Shown in pieces: positions 31,773-36,525 of a stretch of 36,525 nt of DNA. A model generated the notes under the pieces. It was not told the DNA's origin and searched no databases. It saw only the letters and a list, made by a program, of their open reading frames with translations. This DNA comes from an uncultured Pirellulaceae bacterium (GTDB lineage: Bacteria; Planctomycetota; Planctomycetia; Pirellulales; Pirellulaceae). The stretch's first letter is position 1. Every line of letters begins with the position of its first letter. A program made the position numbers and the translations under genes. The stretch spans positions 1-36,525 of the forward strand of contig CALLUY010000023.1 in NCBI GenBank assembly GCA_938010615.1, read 5' to 3'.

Positions 31773-31823
31773 GGAATTTCAGCCATTCGCCGGAGGTCGA
31801 GCTTAGCGACCACCTCCGGAACC
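31773..31823 (-). repeat. 51-bp dispersed repeat, copy B
   Basis: Reverse-complement copy of 16772-16822, 49 of 51 identical, located 3 bases upstream of the stop codon of the coiled-coil gene. It contains the CCGGAGGT/ACCTCCGG inverted repeat. Confidence 0.9.
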
Positions 31824-31825
31824 AC

Positions 31826-34117
31826 TTAAGCAACTGATCGAGCAGTTTTACGTTTCTGGTTGTAAAAGAATCGTGCTTGGCCTTGCCAGTCATCCCGGTC
31901 AATGCGATCACGGAATGCGAGCAATCGAGAGAACTCTTCGATCTCCAAAGGCTTCCATTCCATCACTTGGCGGAACGTATAAATTCCGAAATCGTTAAGA
32001 CGCTTTTCCAAAACTTCGGCGATGCCAGAGATCCGTTTTAGATCGTCACAAGTCTCAGGTGCCTCAGTGAATACAATTCCACGATTCGCATCGCGACGCG
32101 TGCGTCCTCCGTATTCGGGATCGTAATCCTCTTCGACGACAGGCTTTGATTCTTCGATCGCTTGTGTGAACGAAATGATTGTGGCTTCCGGTTCCCGAGC
32201 TTGATGCTTTTCAGCGAGCGTTGCCAAAACCATGGCTCGCTCTTTTCGCAAATCATTGATCGTTTCGAGACTGACGCTGAGTTGTGCTTCAAGTTCATGG
32301 ATTCGAGCAATATCTTTGGACCTTTCTGATTCGCGAGCGATTTGACGCGAGACCATTTCGTCCAGTTGGCATTGGGTTTTTTCTTGACGATCTTTCGCGT
32401 CCTGATAACGTTGACGCAGTCGCTCAAGTTCGTTCGCTTGTGCCTGAAGTCGTTTGGCTTCCTGATCACGTTGTCCAAGAGCACGTTCAAGGTCAACGAT
32501 TCGAGCCTGTGAAAGATCAAGTTCGGTTGTGAACGCCTGATGAGAACTGATTTGCTCTTGCAGCGGAACGATAGACTCGTGCAACTGCTCCAGTTCAGTA
32601 CGCAAGTCGTTGCGTTCGCGTTGCAGTTCGCCAATCGTTTCGCTGTCCTGCTTCAGTTGCATCTGCATCTGTGATCGAGCTGTCTCGAGTTCCTGTTTCA
32701 GTTGCTCTCGCTTGGCATCGAGCTTGACGATTGATTCGGTGTAAGTGGCAGAATCCGTTTCCAGCTGTTGGATTCGATTCTTGTACTTGGACTTCGTGGA
32801 ACTCAATTGAGATGCCATCGCTTGCGACTCAGAGGTGACTCGATTTCGTTCAGAGTCCAATTCCTTGCGTTGCTGTGCAAGTTGATCTCGCAGATCTCTC
32901 GAGTGTGCGGCGTATTGTGAAGCTTGTCGTGAAAGCTGCTCGCGAAGCTCACTGAGCTGAGATTCGTATTTTGATACGTGTTCGGTTTTGATCCCGTCCT
33001 TTTCTTCGCGAAGACTTGCCAGTTGGGCTTCGTAGTCTTCACGAATTGCTTGAGTTCGGGCATCGAATTTGGATTCCAGTTCCGTACGGATTTTCAATTC
33101 GTGCTTCAAATTCTCAAGAGCATCGTCCTGACTTTGCCGCAGCATGTGGATGGTTGACTCTTGATTGTCGAGTCGTTTCTGGAGTCCGGAAGCGACAACG
33201 CCAGTCGCTTTCTCCAACTCCATGGATTGGTTGCGTTGCTCGGTTACACGAGCAAGCTGTTGTTGGGTTGTTGTCAACGCAGCTTGGCTTGTTTCCAATT
33301 TCTGTTCATTGTTGCGAATTTGTTCGCGAAGGGTTTCGAGTTCTTTTTGAACGACGGCGAGCTCTTTTTCAGCGTCCGATGACTCTTGGATCGCGACGTC
33401 ACGTTGTGATTTTACCTTTGCGATTTCAGCTTTAGCCTGCTTCAGTTGATCGTTGGTTGATTTGAGGCCCGTTTCAAGAGAAACATATTCTTGCTTCAAG
33501 CCAGAAGCATTCGCTGTCGCCGTTTCGAACATGCTCTTGCTAGATTTGATCTCTGACTCCAATTCGGCAATCCGAGCATTTGCGGTGTGCAGTTGGTTTG
33601 AGAGCTGAGCACGATCACCCTTCACAGATTCGAAATCGATAACTTGTTTATTCAACGCAGTTTCAGTTTCGGCTTGCCGCGAACGCCATTCTTCTTCAAG
33701 CGTCGCCTTGGAGGCGATTTGCTCTTGGGTAAGTTTGTGCAGTTGGTCTTCTAGCTCAACACGTTTTTGCTTCTCTTCGCGGAATTCTTTCTCCAGCTCG
33801 GAGGCACGCGTCGTCTTTGAAGAAAGGTTGGCTTCAAGTTGAGCTCGCTCTCGCTCTGACATTTCGCGACTGGAAGACCAGTCGTCGCAAAGCTGCTGGA
33901 GCACGTTCAATTGCCCCCGCTGGCGGCCAAACTTCTCTTGAAGCGAATCAAACGCGACTTGGGAAGTCTGCACCGAACGACGGAGTTCGTTGTTTTCCTT
34001 TTTCAGTTTTCCGCGAACTGATTCTTCTTGACTGCGGTCACGGTAGAACAACCAGTAGCCAACAATCAGACCTGAAAGGACCAAAAACATCGCAGTAAAT
34101 AGTTCAAGTGCGTCCAT
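31826..34117 (-). CDS. Membrane-anchored long coiled-coil protein with C-terminal helix-hairpin-helix
   Basis: A 763-residue protein. Residues 5-25 are one membrane helix (LFTAMFLVLSGLIVGYWLFY), followed by about 600 residues of almost unbroken heptad-rich, Gln/Glu/Arg-rich coiled coil (for example ELRRSVQTSQVAFDSLQEKF and QLETDSATYTESIVKLDAKR). After an acidic linker, residues ~690-763 hold a helix-hairpin-helix-like domain: CDDLKRISGIAEVLEKRLND, GIYTFRQVMEWKPLEIEEF, similar to C-terminal extensions seen on other bacterial proteins (GIGPKLEKKLNELGI pattern). It may link the membrane to DNA or organise the cell interior; this is inference from architecture. No enzymatic motif is seen. Confidence 0.87.
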   Translation of the reverse strand: MDALELFTAMFLVLSGLIVGYWLFYRDRSQEESVRGKLKKENNELRRSVQTSQVAFDSLQEKFGRQRGQLNVLQQLCDDWSSSREMSERERAQLEANLSSKTTRASELEKEFREEKQKRVELEDQLHKLTQEQIASKATLEEEWRSRQAETETALNKQVIDFESVKGDRAQLSNQLHTANARIAELESEIKSSKSMFETATANASGLKQEYVSLETGLKSTNDQLKQAKAEIAKVKSQRDVAIQESSDAEKELAVVQKELETLREQIRNNEQKLETSQAALTTTQQQLARVTEQRNQSMELEKATGVVASGLQKRLDNQESTIHMLRQSQDDALENLKHELKIRTELESKFDARTQAIREDYEAQLASLREEKDGIKTEHVSKYESQLSELREQLSRQASQYAAHSRDLRDQLAQQRKELDSERNRVTSESQAMASQLSSTKSKYKNRIQQLETDSATYTESIVKLDAKREQLKQELETARSQMQMQLKQDSETIGELQRERNDLRTELEQLHESIVPLQEQISSHQAFTTELDLSQARIVDLERALGQRDQEAKRLQAQANELERLRQRYQDAKDRQEKTQCQLDEMVSRQIARESERSKDIARIHELEAQLSVSLETINDLRKERAMVLATLAEKHQAREPEATIISFTQAIEESKPVVEEDYDPEYGGRTRRDANRGIVFTEAPETCDDLKRISGIAEVLEKRLNDFGIYTFRQVMEWKPLEIEEFSRLLAFRDRIDRDDWQGQARFFYNQKRKTARSVA

Positions 34118-34147
34118 GGATGGACTCCGTCGATTCGGAAGGATGAT

Positions 34148-34345
34148 TCATTGCAAGTGCTGGCAGTACTTTTTCAATGCGCACGGTTGATGCGCATTGG
34201 ACCCGCCAGTTTCTTGATGGATCGGAACCGTCAGGTCTTCGTCTTCAACAGAATTGGCATAATCGCCAAACTTTGCCACCAATGGATCCGAACCGCTAGC
34301 GGCATTGGTGTTCATGAGAACGGTCTTGACGCGACAGTTTGTCAA
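34148..34345 (-). CDS. Possible small protein, unknown
   Basis: Up to 65 residues (or 55 from an internal ATG at 34315). It lies 30 bases upstream of the coiled-coil gene on the same strand. The sequence SDPLVAKFGDYANSVEDEDL has a protein-like, acidic composition and the C-terminus has two Cys (PCALKKYCQHLQ). No ribosome site is evident and no family is recognised. It could be a non-coding leader of the downstream gene. Confidence 0.33.
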   Translation of the reverse strand: MTNCRVKTVLMNTNAASGSDPLVAKFGDYANSVEDEDLTVPIHQETGGSNAHQPCALKKYCQHLQ

Positions 34346-34813
34346 AGAGGAATTCAGACCGTTGCAGCGAGCGATTTTTGCAGTCGTCCGGGATGAACAT
34401 GCGTGTGCTTGCGCGCAACGTCTGTGAACTTGGTATCACCTTGACGTTGCGACGGTGTTGTCGACTGCATTCAATGCATAACGTTTGACGACAGCATGAT
34501 CAACATTTTCAGAAGTGTCGTTTAGAAAATGACTTGGTGTCCTGTGACTCATTGCAAAAAATAACACAATGTTGCATTTAAGATATTTTCAATGAGTATG
34601 AACGCATGCAGAATGTTTAAGTCTCGATGAAAGCGAGCCGGCTACGACAAACTACACGAACGAAAATCCTGCTATCTTCAAGTCAACTGACCTCAAAGAA
34701 AATTTCTTTCTGTGTGTCGTACTTTGGCATGGAATAAAAGTTCGACTATGCAAAACAACTTGAAATAATTGACGTACCTCAGAGCGCCGCTTCCGGGACT
34801 TTACATTTTTCTC
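34346..34813. other. Gene-free stretch, about 470 bp
   Basis: An AT-rich spacer between a minus-strand unit and the plus-strand metallopeptidase-like gene. It presumably holds both promoters, but no -35/-10 pair, operator palindrome, repeat or RNA gene stood out. Confidence 0.35.
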
Positions 34814-34818
34814 AGGAG
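34814..34818 (+). promoter_or_regulatory. Ribosome binding site deciding the 34825 start
   Basis: AGGAG is immediately followed by ATG (34819), ATG (34825) and ATG (34831) in one frame. Only 34825 has ideal 6-base spacing. Confidence 0.7.
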
Positions 34819-34824
34819 ATGGAA

Positions 34825-35394
34825 ATGAAGATGAGGCGAATTAAGAGGTTGTGTGCGGGTGTGGGTGTAATGGTGTTGAGTGTTTCAGGGGTGATCTCTT
34901 TTCATTCAAGCGAGGCGTCGGCGCAAAGGATTCGAGAAGTTGCGGTGCCAGGGATGAGAGGTATTGCTTCGGTCGGATATCGAGGGAAGGATCTGACGGT
35001 GGAGTACAACCCGAGGGTTTGTGCGCGGATGGGGCCAGAACTGTGTTCGTTTTTTCGTGCTCACGAATACGGGCATATTGCGTTGCGGCATTTGGAACGT
35101 AAGACTCCCGTTCGACAGGCAGAGCACGAAGCAGACGTTTGGGCTGCCAAAAACTCGACTCCGGCAGCCAGAGCCGCAGCGGTTCGGTATTTCAGGTCTG
35201 GCAGCGGCGGTAGTTTAGCGCATGGCTCGGGGGCGACCCGAGCCAATCGCGTCGCGACTGCCAGCACGAGTACTCCGGTGCGGGTGACCGTTCGTCCAGA
35301 TGGCTCTCGAGTCATCAAACGGGGTTACAGCGCTATTTCATCACGTCCATTTAGTACTCGATCGATTAGGACTGTGTTTCGACGTGGACGTTAA
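34825..35394 (+). CDS. Secreted HExxH zinc metallopeptidase-like protein
   Basis: A 189-residue protein with a signal peptide (LCAGVGVMVLSVSGVISF, cleavage near SEASAQ). A short domain of about 80 residues contains FFRAHEYGHIALRHLERK with the zinc motif HEYGH (His80, Glu81, His84), then AEHEADVWAA, where Glu102/Asp104 resemble the third-ligand region of M48-type peptidases. The C-terminal ~80 residues are low complexity, rich in Ser, Thr, Arg and Gly, and strongly basic (ending RSIRTVFRRGR), suggesting cell-surface or nucleic-acid/polysaccharide contact. The catalytic domain is much shorter than a typical M48 enzyme, so activity is uncertain. It is a single gene followed by a hairpin. Confidence 0.75.
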   Translation: MKMRRIKRLCAGVGVMVLSVSGVISFHSSEASAQRIREVAVPGMRGIASVGYRGKDLTVEYNPRVCARMGPELCSFFRAHEYGHIALRHLERKTPVRQAEHEADVWAAKNSTPAARAAAVRYFRSGSGGSLAHGSGATRANRVATASTSTPVRVTVRPDGSRVIKRGYSAISSRPFSTRSIRTVFRRGR

Positions 35395-35406
35395 TTGGTG
35401 ATGTTG

Positions 35407-35438
35407 TTTCCAGGGGCCTTTCGGGAGGGCCCTGGAAA
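35407..35438. terminator. GC-rich hairpin after metallopeptidase-like gene
   Basis: TTTCCAGGG (35407-35415) pairs with CCCTGGAAA (35430-35438), with two more GC pairs inside and loop TTTCGGGA. There is no T-run after it, so termination is plausible but not canonical. Confidence 0.5.
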
Positions 35439-35515
35439 AGAGTATTCTGTGGTGAGCGAAACGTGATGGGAATTACGGTTTGCTCACCATTTTTTACTTC
35501 TATCGAGAGCTCGAC

Positions 35516-36394
35516 GTGTCTTTGATTTCCGGTTTCGAACACTTTGTTCGCGAGAACGAACCTCTGTCCCCATTAACAAGCCTGCGACTTGGTGGTGCTG
35601 CGGAATACTTCGCAGAACCGACAAGCGTCGATGAGTTGGTTGCGATCGTAAAACGGTTTTCTGAAGAGGGCGTTTCCGTTCGCCTAATTGGTGCCGGAAG
35701 CAATGTCTTGGTTCCAAAAGATGGCGTCAAAGGTCTTGTGATCAATCTTTCTGCTCCAGCGTTTTGCCAAATTGAAATTGACGGCACGAAGATGCGTGTT
35801 GGCGGAGGAGCTCGTCTGTCTCACGTTGTATCCAACGCGGTCCGCGAAGGATTGAATGGCCCGCAGCATCTGGTCGGGATGCCTGGTACGATCGGCGGCG
35901 CTTTGCATAGTAACGTCAACTTTCCCAATGTGGATATTGGAACGTGGGTTCGGTCAGTTGATGTGATGAAGCGAACAGGCGAACGATTGACATACCGTGG
36001 TGAAGAGGTTGCATTTTCATCGCACCAATCCAGCTTTGGTGATTTGGTGATCCTTGCGGTGGAAGTCGAATTCGAAAAAGAGTCTCCTGAATCGTTGACG
36101 AAGCAGATGCAGAAGCTGTGGATTGTCAGTAAAGCCAAACGGCCTCCTGCGGATCTCAACGCGGCTTATGTTTTCCGTGACCCGAGTGGAGAGTCGGCAG
36201 GTGATCTGATTGAGAGTGCCGGGTTGAAGGGTTCGAGCGTTGGTGGCGTTAGTTTGTTCGACGCGAACCCGAACTACATGGTGGCAAGTGACGGCGCCGA
36301 TGCAGGCGATGTGGTGAAGCTGATCGACATGGTGACCAATCAGGTGAATGAAAAACTGGGTGTGAAGTTGGAAACGGCAATTCAAATTTGGTAA
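35516..36394 (+). CDS. MurB-like FAD protein lacking MurB catalytic residues
   Basis: A 292-residue homologue of UDP-N-acetylenolpyruvoylglucosamine reductase. The start is the GTG at 35516, with GAGAG 6 bases upstream; a TTG at 35480 would add 12 atypical residues. FAD-binding motifs are kept: LIGAGSNVLVPKDGVKGLVI (58-77) and GMPGTIGGAL (121-130). The C-terminal domain is recognisable (DPSGESAGDLIESAGLKGSS). The active site is altered. The FxYRxSxF motif reads FSSHQSSF (167-174), so Tyr and Arg are Ser169 and His170. The proton-donor Ser/Cys of GS/CVFxNP is Tyr218 in NAAYVFRDP. The terminal LExE Glu is Ala288 (KLETAIQIW). Normal MurB makes UDP-MurNAc for peptidoglycan; this one probably does not. 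I therefore withhold the murB symbol. Confidence 0.85.
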   Translation: MSLISGFEHFVRENEPLSPLTSLRLGGAAEYFAEPTSVDELVAIVKRFSEEGVSVRLIGAGSNVLVPKDGVKGLVINLSAPAFCQIEIDGTKMRVGGGARLSHVVSNAVREGLNGPQHLVGMPGTIGGALHSNVNFPNVDIGTWVRSVDVMKRTGERLTYRGEEVAFSSHQSSFGDLVILAVEVEFEKESPESLTKQMQKLWIVSKAKRPPADLNAAYVFRDPSGESAGDLIESAGLKGSSVGGVSLFDANPNYMVASDGADAGDVVKLIDMVTNQVNEKLGVKLETAIQIW

Positions 36395-36414
36395 CGCCGA
36401 ATTTTTCGAGAGCC

Positions 36415-36525
36415 AATACAAGCCCGAAGCGCAAGTTTTGATGTTGCGCAAATACAAGCCCGACGCGCAAAAATACAAGCCCGACGCGCAAAAATACAAG
36501 CCCGACGCGCAAAAATACAAGCCCG
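36415..36525 (+). repeat. AATACAAGCCCG repeat, then 21-bp tandem array running off the window
   Basis: A single copy at 36415-36450 (with AAGTTTTGATGTTGCGCA) is nearly identical to 16443-16478. After it AATACAAGCCCG recurs at 36451, 36472, 36493 and 36514, exactly every 21 bases, with GACGCGCAA between. The fourth unit is cut by the window end, so the true copy number is unknown. Confidence 0.95.

Larger units (their letters stand above)
31302..31825. repeat. Second cluster of intergenic hairpins and tandem repeats
   Basis: About 520 bases without a gene, rich in repeats. Seen here: TTAGTGC-based tandem repeats (31493-31548, annotated separately); CCATGGAC-GCAA-GTCCATGG (31570-31589, perfect 8-bp stem with a GNRA-type loop); AGCCACGGAC-TTAC-GTCCATGGCT (31699-31722, one mismatch); GTCAC-TTC-GTGAC (31733-31745); and the dispersed 51-bp repeat (31773-31823). 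It abuts the stop of the coiled-coil gene. Confidence 0.85.

Noticed and set aside
36017-36520. Minus-strand ORF with repeating CASGLYF peptide at the right edge
   Set aside because: The peptide repeat is only translation of the 21-bp DNA tandem repeat (a multiple of three), and the rest is antisense to the MurB-like gene.
36450-36525. Possible CRISPR array
   Set aside because: The repeats are directly head-to-tail with a 21-base period and no variable spacers.

Overview
The window looks like chromosomal DNA from a marine-type planctomycete of the Pirellulales (relatives of Rhodopirellula, Mariniblastus and similar genera). This is inferred from gene content: a secreted subtilisin carrying a planctomycete LEPR-like N-terminal motif, a GH16 glycanase ending in a dockerin-like tail, a Tat-exported Gfo/Idh oxidoreductase, an ECF sigma factor fused to a Ser/Thr kinase, frequent TTG/GTG starts, weak Shine-Dalgarno sites, and intergenic hairpin repeats built around AATACAAGCCCG. 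No rRNA, tRNA or CRISPR array was seen.

Layout. 1-75: the last codons of an IS630-like transposase. 145-3426: a LacI-type regulator divergent from a GH16 glucanase, with a textbook LacI-family operator between them. 3521-9730: an ABC exporter, then (minus strand) a large subtilisin translationally coupled to a CelD/FemAB-like acyltransferase. 10151-13201: a methyltransferase-like gene facing a minus-strand operon of TlpA-like thioredoxin, lipoprotein metallopeptidase and degenerate receiver. 13718-16376: a secreted DsbD-alpha-like protein, a secreted LTxxQ-like protein and a small conserved-looking protein with a strong terminator. 16441-17019: a cluster of hairpin repeats. 17020-20946: sigma factor-kinase fusion, 7Fe ferredoxin, plasmanylethanolamine-desaturase-like (CarF) protein and an unknown membrane protein. 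21135-22497: HD hydrolase and a selenoprotein of the ArsC/Spx-like family, divergent from a DUF3127 OB-fold protein. 22532-27767: a type I secretion-like operon (ABC protein, HlyD adaptor, TolC). 28204-31301: Gfo/Idh oxidoreductase, HugZ-like protein and NhaR-like regulator in one operon. 31302-31825: a second repeat cluster. 31826-36394: a coiled-coil HhH protein, a secreted HExxH protein and a MurB homologue. 36415-36525: a 21-bp tandem array running off the window.

Most notable points. (1) The gene at 21630-21980 is split by an in-frame TGA exactly where the family's first redox Cys should be, and a near-ideal bacterial SECIS hairpin follows, so it very probably encodes a selenocysteine UxxC protein. 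(2) The ABC protein of the secretion operon has lost its Walker A, catalytic Glu, Q-loop and H-loop residues. (3) The MurB homologue keeps its FAD-binding motifs but has lost the YR pair, the catalytic Ser/Cys and the terminal Glu, and looks like a pseudoenzyme. (4) The ECF sigma factor and a complete Hanks-type kinase are one polypeptide. Function calls come from reading motifs by eye; no database search was possible.
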